A DNA stretch of 5,262 nucleotides from an uncultured Alphaproteobacteria bacterium (lineage in GTDB: Bacteria; Pseudomonadota; Alphaproteobacteria; Micropepsales; Micropepsaceae), in the NCBI GenBank assembly GCA_937942205.1, contig CALDFO010000575.1:1-5262 (forward strand), written 5' to 3'. This document shows, piece by piece, positions 1 to 5,262 of the stretch (the stretch's first letter is position 1; each line of letters starts with the position of its first letter). The translations under genes and the position numbers were made by a program. Under the pieces are notes generated by a model. It made no database searches. It saw only the letters and a list, made by a program, of their open reading frames with translations, and was not told where the DNA came from.

Positions 1-1880
1 TCATCGACCATGAGACGGGCACGCGCGACTTGCGCCGGCTTGGCGGCCTTCGGCGCTACATGCCGATTACCGCGGCACTGGCAATGGTCGCGGCCGCTGC
101 GATGGCCGGCGTGCCCCTTCTGAACGGCTTCCTTTCCAAGGAAATGTTTCTGGCGGAAGCCCTGGCAGCGCACAGCGGCACACTTCTCGACAGGGCGTTA
201 CCCTATGTCGCCACCCTGGCAAGCGCATTGGGCGTTCTGTATTCCCTGCGCTTCATCCACCAAACTTTTTTCGGTCCGGCGCCCGCGGACATGCCACGCA
301 TCCCTCACGAGCCGCCCCTCTGGATGCGGCTGCCGGTCGGGGTGCTGGTCTTCATCTGCCTGCTGGTCGGCATCCTGCCCGCGCGCACCATCGGCCCCGT
401 TCTGAAAACCGCCGTGGTTTCCGTGCTTGGAGAACGGACACCGGCATACAGCCTGGCGATATGGCACGGCTTCGGCGCCCCAATGCTGATGAGCGTCACC
501 GCCCTGATCGGCGGAGTGGTGTTCTATCTGATGTTCCGCAACCGCCTCAATGCCGCGACGAGTTCACCCGTGATCGGCCGGTGGCGAGCCCGCCGGGCAT
601 TTGAAAAGGTGCTCGATATCATCGAAGCGGGGGCAGGCAAGGCAAGCCGCCTGCTCGGTACCGACCGCCTGCAGATGCAGTTGCGGCTGCTGGTCGCCGT
701 GGCGCTGCTCGCGGCGGCCTGGCCGCTGCTGCACCTCTCCTTTGCCTCCAGCCTCGGCGCGGTGACGCTGCTGGACCCGATCTTCGCGATCGTCTGCATC
801 ATCGGCAGCGGCGCGGCGATCGGCGCGGCGTTGCAGGCCAAGTTCCACCGCCTGGCGGCATTGGTGCTGTGTGGCGTCACCGGCGTGACGACATGCCTGG
901 CCTTCCTGTGGTTGTCGGCGCCGGACCTTGCCCTCACCCAGCTTCTCGTGGAAGTGACGACGACTTTTCTTCTGCTGCTCGGCCTGCGGTGGCTGCCCAA
1001 GAAACTGCCCAATTTCTATGGCGCCGCAAAAGCGCCGTTGACGGTCTATCTCCGCCGCGGATTCGACTTGTCGCTGGCGGTGGCGGTCGGGCTGGGCGCC
1101 GCCGCCACGTCCTATGCCGTCATGACCCGTCCCACGGTGGAGAATATCGGCGACTACTTCCTGAAGAACGCCTACCGCGAAGGCGGCGGCACAAATGTGG
1201 TGAATGTCATTCTGGTCGATTTCCGCGGGTTCGACACCTTGGGCGAGATCACCGTCTTGTGCGTCGTCGGCATCACGATATTTTCGCTGCTCCGGCGTTT
1301 CCGTCCGGCGTCGGAAAGCGTCGCATTGCCGAAACAACAGCGCCTGCAGAACGCCTTCGACAAGAAGCAGGAGGCGCGCGAGGTCGGCGACACGCTGCGC
1401 GACTATCTGCGCGTTCCCAGCCTGATCATGCAGTGGCTGCTTCCGGTCATCGTGATGTTCGCCTTTTATCTGCTGATCCGGGGGCACAACCTGCCGGGCG
1501 GCGGGTTTTCGGCCGGCATTCTGATGGCCATCGGCCTGATCGTTCAGTACATGGCAACGGGCACGCGCGCGCTGGAGGCCCGCGTGAACGTGCAGCCGCT
1601 CCGCTGGGCGGGCGCCGGATTGCTCTGCGCAGCCTTCACCGGAATGGGGGCCTGGTTTTTCGGCTACCCATTCCTGACCTCCGACTACCGGTACGTTGAT
1701 TTGCCGGTTTTCGGGCCTGTACCGCTCGCCACGGCCATGCTGTTCGATATCGGCGTGTTTGCACTGGTTATCGGCGCGACCGTGCTGATCCTCATCGCGC
1801 TCGCGCACCAGTCAATCCGTGTTCCCAGGAAAAAGCCGGTCGACGACGCCGCCGGCTCCCCGAAAGGGAGCGCCGGATAA
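1..1880 (+). CDS. phaAB: Fused Mrp-type antiporter subunit A/B (PhaAB), C-terminal part, 5'-truncated by the window
   Basis: This is the largest subunit of a Mrp/Pha multisubunit Na+(K+)/H+ antiporter in the inner membrane; the A part is related to NuoL of complex I. The frame is open from the first full codon at position 3, and 625 residues are visible; the real start lies upstream. Visible residues 1-60 are the end of the NuoL-like proton-translocating domain, including the motif LLNGFLSKEMF with lysine K46. Residues about 260-335 are the A-specific C-terminal membrane domain (APDLALTQLLVEVTTT, with E317). Residues about 340-435 form the next membrane segment set and contain VNVILVDFRGFDTLGE (D406, D411, E415). 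After a basic linker, residues about 460-600 are a full MnhB domain with GHNLPGGGFSAG at 494-505. A separate MrpB gene is therefore absent and fused here, as in rhizobial pha loci. No frameshift is visible. TAA overlaps the phaC ATG by 1 nt. Confidence 0.95.
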   Translation, partial: IDHETGTRDLRRLGGLRRYMPITAALAMVAAAAMAGVPLLNGFLSKEMFLAEALAAHSGTLLDRALPYVATLASALGVLYSLRFIHQTFFGPAPADMPRIPHEPPLWMRLPVGVLVFICLLVGILPARTIGPVLKTAVVSVLGERTPAYSLAIWHGFGAPMLMSVTALIGGVVFYLMFRNRLNAATSSPVIGRWRARRAFEKVLDIIEAGAGKASRLLGTDRLQMQLRLLVAVALLAAAWPLLHLSFASSLGAVTLLDPIFAIVCIIGSGAAIGAALQAKFHRLAALVLCGVTGVTTCLAFLWLSAPDLALTQLLVEVTTTFLLLLGLRWLPKKLPNFYGAAKAPLTVYLRRGFDLSLAVAVGLGAAATSYAVMTRPTVENIGDYFLKNAYREGGGTNVVNVILVDFRGFDTLGEITVLCVVGITIFSLLRRFRPASESVALPKQQRLQNAFDKKQEAREVGDTLRDYLRVPSLIMQWLLPVIVMFAFYLLIRGHNLPGGGFSAGILMAIGLIVQYMATGTRALEARVNVQPLRWAGAGLLCAAFTGMGAWFFGYPFLTSDYRYVDLPVFGPVPLATAMLFDIGVFALVIGATVLILIALAHQSIRVPRKKPVDDAAGSPKGSAG

Positions 1881-2218
1881 TGGAAATTCTTCTGGCCCTG
1901 ATGATCGGCATACTGACCGCTTCCGGCGTATGGCTCATTGTGCGGCCGCGCACCTATCAGGTCGTTATCGGACTGTCTCTGCTCTCCTACGCCGTGAACT
2001 TGTTCATCCTTGCGAGCGGGCGTCTGCGCCTCGACGCCCCGCCGGTGATCGGCCGCGGCGGCGTGGATGTGTCCCTTCATACCGATCCGCTGCCGCAGGC
2101 GCTCGTCCTGACGGCCATCGTGATCTCCTTCGCCACCACGGCCTTGCTGCTGGTGGTGCTTCTGGCCTCCCGTGGCTCGACCGGGACCGATCATGTCGAC
2201 GGACAGGAACCGGAATGA
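1880..2218 (+). CDS. phaC: Mrp/Pha antiporter subunit C (NuoK-like)
   Basis: This small inner-membrane subunit of the antiporter is homologous to NuoK of complex I. The product has 112 residues, the usual MrpC/PhaC length. Three hydrophobic segments are seen at about residues 3-21, 27-46 and 71-96. Family motifs are GLSLLSYAVNLFIL (31-44) and DPLPQALVLTAIVI (69-82), the latter being a hallmark of the NuoK/MrpC fold. The tail after residue 97 is hydrophilic and acidic. The ATG at 1880 shares its A with the TAA of phaAB and is preceded by AAGGGAG at 1864-1870, 9 nt upstream, so this start is well supported. The stop overlaps the phaD start as ATGA, which indicates translational coupling on both sides. 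Confidence 0.96.
   Translation: MEILLALMIGILTASGVWLIVRPRTYQVVIGLSLLSYAVNLFILASGRLRLDAPPVIGRGGVDVSLHTDPLPQALVLTAIVISFATTALLLVVLLASRGSTGTDHVDGQEPE
2205..2209 (+). promoter_or_regulatory. Ribosome binding site of phaD
   Basis: AGGAA lies 5 nt before the ATG at 2215, inside the end of phaC. It supports the 2215 start, although the reading frame stays open far upstream (to about 1819) through phaC and phaAB sequence. The first residues from 2215 begin a hydrophobic helix as expected for MrpD. Confidence 0.6.
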
Positions 2219-3834
2219 CGGGCGTGCTCCAGCATCTTATCATCGCGCCGATCCTGTTGCCGCTGGTGGTGGCGGCCGCCATGCTGCTTTTCGACGAGAA
2301 GCGGCAGCGGCTCAAGCGGGTGCTGAGTCTGGGCACTTCAGGCGCGCTCGTCCTCATATCGGCCGCCCTGCTTTATCTGACGGCATGGCCCCCTTCCGGC
2401 GCCCCGGATGCGTCCCATGTCTATCTTCTCGGGAACTGGCCCGCACCGGTCGGTATCGTGCTGGTCGTGGACCGACTCTCGGCAATGATGCTTGTTCTGG
2501 CGAGCGTTCTGGGGTTCGCCAGCCTCTTCTACGCCGCCGCGCGCTGGGACCGGTCCGGCCCCCGTTTTCATGCCTTGTTCCTCTTCCTCCTGATGGGCGT
2601 CAACGGCGCCTTCCTGACCGGGGACATCTTCAACCTCTTCGTCTTTTTCGAGGTATTGCTCGCATCCTCCTACGGGCTCGCGCTGCATGGCGGCGGGGCT
2701 TCCCGCACCACGGCCAGCCTGCATTACATCGTGATCAACATCGTGACGTCGCTGCTGTTTCTGGTCGGCGTCAGCCTGGTTTATGCGGTCACGGGCACCT
2801 TGAACCTCGCGGACATCGCTGGCGTGATATCGCGGCTTCCACCGGATGCGGGGCCGATCCTGCAAGGCGGGTTCGCGGTCCTCGGCATCGCCTTTCTCGT
2901 GAAGGCAGGCATGTGGCCGCTTGGCTTCTGGCTGCCCAACACCTATGGGGTCGCTTCCCCGCCCGCGGCAGCCATCTTCGCGATCCTCACAAAGGTCGGC
3001 ATCTATATCATCCTGCGCTTCTCGTCCTTGCTTCTTCCCGAATATCCGGCTTTCGCGGGCGGCGCCGAGCTTTGGCTCAAATCCGCCGGGTTGGCGACGA
3101 TGGCATTCGGCATTCTCTCCATGCTGGCCACCCGAGCCCTCAGCAGAGTGGCAGGATGCTACATGATAATCTCTTCGGGCACCCTGCTGGCGGCGATCGG
3201 TTTCAACAGCCCGGCGGCGACAGCCGGACTGCTGTTTTATCTTGTGAGCTCGACCTTGGCGGCGGGCGCCATGTATCTCATCATGGAGCCGGTGGAGCGC
3301 AACGCGGCCGGCGGCAAAACCCCAAGCCCGTCCGAGCCGGTCTTCGAGGACGAATATCTGGGAGGCCCGGAGGACGAGGAAAGGGAAACCGAGATCGGTG
3401 TCGCCATTCCCGCAACCGTGGCGGTGCTCGGCGGCGGCTTCATCCTGGTGGCGGTGCTGATGGCCGGTCTGCCGCCGCTATCCAGCTTCCTGGCCAAGTT
3501 CGCGATCATTGACGCCCTGTTGCGCGATGGGCGCACGGACATCTTCGCCTGGGCAATCGTAACCCTGATGATCGTGTCCGGACTGGCGGCGCTGGTCACC
3601 ATGACGCGCGCCGGAATAGACCTTTTGTGGACGCCCAGCAGCCTTTCCACCACGCGCCTGAGCGTCATCGAAGCGGCGCCCATCGGCCTGCTTCTCGCCA
3701 CCTGTGTCTTCCTCGTCATCTACGGCGCCCAGACCATGCGCTATATGGAGGAAACCGCGCGGGAACTTGATCACCCGGCGCTCTATGTGGACGCGGTGCG
3801 GAACAGAATCGCAACAGAGGGAAGGTCGCAATGA
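2215..3834 (+). CDS. phaD: Mrp/Pha antiporter subunit D (NuoN/NuoM-like)
   Basis: This polytopic inner-membrane antiporter subunit is homologous to the proton-pumping NuoL/M/N subunits of complex I (proton-conducting membrane transporter domain, about residues 80-470). The product has 539 residues, close to known PhaD proteins. Residues thought to carry protons in the family are present: a TM5 glutamate, E146 in NLFVFFEVLLASSYGL; a TM7 lysine, K230 in FLVKAGMWPLGFWLPNTY; K260 in AILTKVGIYIILRF; and K428 in PPLSSFLAKFAI. An acidic hydrophilic loop (about 363-393) separates two membrane stretches. About fourteen hydrophobic segments can be counted roughly by eye. The ATG at 2215 was chosen because it forms the ATGA overlap with phaC, has AGGAA upstream and gives a normal N-terminus; the longer open frame to 1819 would read non-membrane sequence through phaC in the wrong frame. 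The stop overlaps the phaE start by 4 nt. Confidence 0.97.
   Translation: MTGVLQHLIIAPILLPLVVAAAMLLFDEKRQRLKRVLSLGTSGALVLISAALLYLTAWPPSGAPDASHVYLLGNWPAPVGIVLVVDRLSAMMLVLASVLGFASLFYAAARWDRSGPRFHALFLFLLMGVNGAFLTGDIFNLFVFFEVLLASSYGLALHGGGASRTTASLHYIVINIVTSLLFLVGVSLVYAVTGTLNLADIAGVISRLPPDAGPILQGGFAVLGIAFLVKAGMWPLGFWLPNTYGVASPPAAAIFAILTKVGIYIILRFSSLLLPEYPAFAGGAELWLKSAGLATMAFGILSMLATRALSRVAGCYMIISSGTLLAAIGFNSPAATAGLLFYLVSSTLAAGAMYLIMEPVERNAAGGKTPSPSEPVFEDEYLGGPEDEERETEIGVAIPATVAVLGGGFILVAVLMAGLPPLSSFLAKFAIIDALLRDGRTDIFAWAIVTLMIVSGLAALVTMTRAGIDLLWTPSSLSTTRLSVIEAAPIGLLLATCVFLVIYGAQTMRYMEETARELDHPALYVDAVRNRIATEGRSQ
3816..3825 (+). promoter_or_regulatory. Strong ribosome binding site of phaE
   Basis: The purine-rich stretch AGAGGGAAGG ends 5 nt before the phaE ATG at 3831. 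It is the best Shine-Dalgarno match in the operon and sits in the last codons of phaD, so phaE may initiate partly on its own as well as by coupling. Confidence 0.65.
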
Positions 3835-4316
3835 AACGCCTCATTCCCTACCCGCTGATGACTCTCGCCCTTGTGGCGATGTGGCTGCTTCTGAACCAAT
3901 CCGTCGCGCCCGTGCACCTGTTCATGGGTTTCATATTGGCCCTGGCGGCGACATGGATCACCGTCCCGTTGGGGATCGAGCCGCCCAACATCCGGTTGTC
4001 GCTGGCCATACCACGCCTGGCCCTGGCGGTGCTGCACGATATCGTCCGGTCGAACATCGCGGTCGCCCGCATCATCCTGTCCCGCGATGCACGCACAACC
4101 TCGGGCTTTGTCCGCATTCCGCTCGATACGAGAAACCGCTACTGCCTGGCGGTACTGGCATGCATCATCACCGCGACGCCGGGGACCATTTGGATGGAGC
4201 ATGATTCCCGCAGGAATATCCTCATGCTCCATGTTCTGGATCTCGTCGACGAAAATCATTGGATCGGGATTGTAAAACAGCGTTACGAACGGCTTTTGAT
4301 GGAGATATTCGTATGA
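3831..4316 (+). CDS. phaE: Mrp/Pha antiporter subunit E
   Basis: PhaE/MrpE is an accessory membrane subunit required for assembly or activity of the antiporter complex; it has no complex I counterpart. The product has 161 residues, the normal length. The N-terminal part has two hydrophobic segments (about residues 8-22 and 27-46), and a further hydrophobic stretch lies at about 57-84. The C-terminal domain is more soluble and carries the family signature ATPGTIWMEHD (115-125) followed by NILMLHVLD. The ATG at 3831 overlaps the phaD stop (ATGA) and follows a strong ribosome binding site. The stop at 4314-4316 overlaps the phaF start. Nothing appears truncated or missing. Confidence 0.96.
   Translation: MKRLIPYPLMTLALVAMWLLLNQSVAPVHLFMGFILALAATWITVPLGIEPPNIRLSLAIPRLALAVLHDIVRSNIAVARIILSRDARTTSGFVRIPLDTRNRYCLAVLACIITATPGTIWMEHDSRRNILMLHVLDLVDENHWIGIVKQRYERLLMEIFV
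4301..4304 (+). promoter_or_regulatory. Ribosome binding site that fixes the phaF start
   Basis: GGAG lies 8 nt before the ATG at 4313. The phaF frame is open upstream to a TTG at 4259, but that longer version would add 18 polar residues encoded out of frame within phaE. The spacing and the ATGA overlap favour 4313. Confidence 0.6.
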
Positions 4317-4594
4317 GCACGATGCTCCTTGCCTGGGCCATCACCGCCGCCCAGGTGATACTGGGCGCCGCCATCGCCTGCTCCTTCTGGCGCCTGGTCC
4401 AGGGCCCCAGGGCCCAGGACCGCGTCCTGGGCTTCGACACGCTGTATGTCAATGTCATGCTCGTCATCATCACGCTTGGCGTCCAGACGGGCCGGATGGT
4501 CTATTACGAAGCGGCCCTGGTCATCGCGCTTCTTGGATTTTCCACCACCGTGGCCCTGGCGAAATTCCTGATGCGCGGCGAGGTCATAGAATGA
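4313..4594 (+). CDS. phaF: Mrp/Pha antiporter subunit F
   Basis: This small inner-membrane subunit of the antiporter has 93 residues, the usual MrpF length. Three hydrophobic segments are seen at about residues 4-27, 43-57 and 65-87. The conserved signature RLVQGPRAQDRVLGFDTL spans residues 27-44, with the buried acidic residues D36 and D42, followed by EAALVIALLGFSTTVALAKF (66-85). The start was set at ATG 4313 because of the 4-nt overlap with phaE and the GGAG upstream; a TTG at 4259 is less likely. Oddly, the codons for the signature motif hold two overlapping strong hairpins and an AGG codon for R33 in a CGN-rich setting (see findings). The stop overlaps the phaG start as ATGA. Confidence 0.95.
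   Translation: MSTMLLAWAITAAQVILGAAIACSFWRLVQGPRAQDRVLGFDTLYVNVMLVIITLGVQTGRMVYYEAALVIALLGFSTTVALAKFLMRGEVIE
4396..4432 (+). other. Overlapping GC-rich inverted and direct repeats inside phaF
   Basis: Two hairpins can form here and exclude each other. The first (4396-4421) pairs GGTCC with GGACC and GGGCCC with GGGCCC around one A-A mismatch and a very small loop. The second (4412-4432) is a perfect 9-bp stem, GCCCAGGAC with GTCCTGGGC, around the triloop CGC, with two possible G-U pairs outside. The same stretch holds CCAGGGCCC twice (4399-4407 and 4407-4415). It lies within the codons for the conserved PhaF motif, so protein constraint may explain part of it. A function is not shown. Confidence 0.5.
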
Positions 4595-4962
4595 TCCAGG
4601 CGCCGGAATTGCCGCTCTGGGGGGCGCTCATCGTGGCGCTGCTGCTGCTGCTTGGCGCCGCCATCACCCTGATCGGGTCGATTGGGCTTCTGCGGCTTCG
4701 CAGTTTTCAGCAGCGTATGCACGCGCCGACCCTCGGATCCACCCTGGGAACGGGCAGCATCCTGCTTGGCTCCATGATCTGCTTTTCCCTGTTGCAGAGC
4801 AGGCTGGCCATCCACGAGATTCTCGTCGCCCTGTTTCTCACCTTGACGACGCCGGTCGGATTCATGCTGCTGGCGCGCGCCGCGCTGTTCCGAAGCCGGG
4901 AACGTGCCGGCGCCATCCCCGACCAACCCCCGCGGCAGGGGGAGACAAAGCGCGTGGAATGA
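4591..4962 (+). CDS. phaG: Mrp/Pha antiporter subunit G
   Basis: PhaG/MrpG is the last subunit of the antiporter complex, a small inner-membrane protein. The product has 123 residues, as usual for the family. Three hydrophobic segments are seen at about residues 9-33, 52-68 and 74-99. The family signature is GSIGLLRLRSFQQRMHAPTL (29-48), followed by GSTLGTGSILLG; the third segment ends in TTPVGFMLLARAA (86-98). After residue 100 comes a charged, proline-containing hydrophilic tail of about 24 residues. The ATG at 4591 overlaps the phaF stop (ATGA), and GCGAGG at 4578-4583 is a plausible ribosome binding site. It closes the operon: no plus-strand gene follows in the window. Confidence 0.96.
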   Translation: MIQAPELPLWGALIVALLLLLGAAITLIGSIGLLRLRSFQQRMHAPTLGSTLGTGSILLGSMICFSLLQSRLAIHEILVALFLTLTTPVGFMLLARAALFRSRERAGAIPDQPPRQGETKRVE

Positions 4963-4996
4963 CACCACATCGCGCCCAGTCATCAGGGTGACAGCG

Positions 4997-5047
4997 CCGT
5001 CTTCCTTTCCACCACCGCCTCTATTTTCGGCCGTGAGAAGAAGACGG
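4997..5047. repeat. Inverted repeat downstream of phaG, possible weak operon end signal
   Basis: CCGTCTTC at 4997-5004 is exactly complementary to GAAGACGG at 5040-5047; the match extends imperfectly to 13 nt with two mismatches. The arms are 35 nt apart and no T-run follows, so it does not look like a standard intrinsic terminator. It may only be an RNA structure at the 3' end of the operon transcript, or chance. Confidence 0.25.
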
Positions 5048-5135
5048 GGAAATAACCGGTCACGCGCCCGAAGTTCGTAGAGATCCCGGTAATGCGGGTC
5101 GTCGGCGTCACCGGACTGGCCCAATAGCGAACGGA

Positions 5136-5180
5136 AGTGCCCACCTTTCCCGTCAGCAGTGCCCCACTTTCGGGAAAGTG
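5136..5180. repeat. Degenerate direct repeat with palindrome next to the tRNA 3' end
   Basis: AGTGCCCACCTTTCCCG (5136-5152) recurs as AGTGCCCCACTTTCGGG (5158-5174), 13 of 17 positions identical, at a spacing of 22 nt. The second copy runs into a palindrome CACTTTCGGGAAAGTG (5165-5180) that can form a 6-7 bp hairpin. On the minus strand this hairpin lies 30 nt past the tRNA CCA end but has no T-run. Spaced terminal repeats of this kind are typical of some insertion sequence ends (for example IS21-like), but no transposase is present in the window. Confidence 0.4.
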
Positions 5181-5209
5181 ACGCGCGATAAATGGGTTGG
5201 CTAAGGTGG

Positions 5210-5262
<53 letters not shown>

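Larger units (their letters stand above)
4963..5209. other. 247-nt spacer between phaG and the convergent tRNA-Phe, no recognised gene
   Basis: I recognise no gene here. On the minus strand one frame is open from the tRNA side down to a TGA at 4983-4985 (74 codons after the tRNA 3' end). Most of its third positions are G or C, like a real coding tail in this genome, but it has no ATG; the only tempting start is a GTG at 5144, which would give 53 residues. I do not recognise its translation (it includes the stretch VRYWASPVTPTTRITG). It could be a decayed gene end, a dispersed intergenic repeat or chance. No clear T-tract terminator is seen for either the operon or the tRNA. Confidence 0.4.

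Noticed and set aside
564..1808. A 414-codon open frame on the minus strand, antisense to phaAB
   Set aside because: The translation is rich in Q, R, H and D with no membrane or domain pattern, and lies opposite a clear phaAB frame. Long antisense frames are expected in GC-rich coding DNA.
1819..2214. A 5' extension of phaD upstream of 2215
   Set aside because: It would read phaAB and phaC sequence out of frame and add a non-membrane arginine-rich leader unknown in MrpD. The ATG at 2215 has the ATGA overlap and a ribosome binding site.
2172..3512. A 446-codon plus-strand frame overlapping phaD
   Set aside because: It is phaD read in the wrong frame: arginine- and glycine-rich low-complexity translation, while phaD shows all family motifs.
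4259..4312. An 18-residue N-terminal extension of PhaF from a TTG
   Set aside because: The extension lies within phaE, is polar, and is not found in MrpF proteins. ATG 4313 has better spacing and context.
4634..4655. A short CTG-rich stretch in phaG
   Set aside because: It encodes a run of leucines in the first membrane segment; this is ordinary codon use for a helix in GC-rich DNA, not a meaningful repeat.
4504..5124. A 206-codon minus-strand frame running from the spacer through phaG into phaF
   Set aside because: It is mostly antisense to phaG and phaF, has a TTG start and a charged low-complexity translation. The neighbouring minus frame in the spacer looks more coding-like.

Overview
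The window is GC-rich (roughly 60-65% by eye) and holds the distal six genes of one tightly packed plus-strand operon for a multisubunit monovalent cation/proton antiporter of the Mrp/Mnh/Pha family (CPA3). The gene order is phaAB (3' part only), phaC, phaD, phaE, phaF, phaG. Three things suggest an alphaproteobacterium, probably of a rhizobial or similar lineage: the fused A/B subunit (the 'group 2' layout best known from rhizobial pha loci), the subunit lengths, and the form of the tRNA-Phe at the right edge. The exact taxon cannot be read from the sequence.

Layout: positions 1-1880 encode the last 625 residues of PhaAB, with the A-type C-terminal membrane domains followed by a complete MnhB domain. 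PhaC (1880-2218, NuoK-like), PhaD (2215-3834, NuoN/NuoM-like antiporter subunit), PhaE (3831-4316), PhaF (4313-4594) and PhaG (4591-4962) follow. Every stop codon overlaps the next start codon, by 1 nt at AB/C and by 4 nt (ATGA) at the other four junctions, so the subunits are probably made by coupled translation. All six proteins are membrane proteins expected to form one complex in the inner membrane that exchanges cytoplasmic Na+ or K+ for external protons, supporting pH and salt homeostasis. Ion specificity cannot be told from sequence. The operon promoter lies upstream of the window.

Positions 4963-5209 are a 247-nt spacer with no recognised gene. It contains an inverted repeat, a minus-strand reading frame with coding-like third-position bias but no convincing start, and a degenerate 22-nt-spaced direct repeat ending in a palindrome. 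At 5210-5262 the minus strand carries the 3' two thirds of a tRNA-Phe (anticodon GAA), convergent with the operon and cut by the window edge.

The antiporter operon is a known system and I see no new biological system here. The least expected signals are two overlapping, mutually exclusive GC-rich hairpins inside the phaF coding sequence (4396-4432) and the unexplained structured spacer beside the tRNA.
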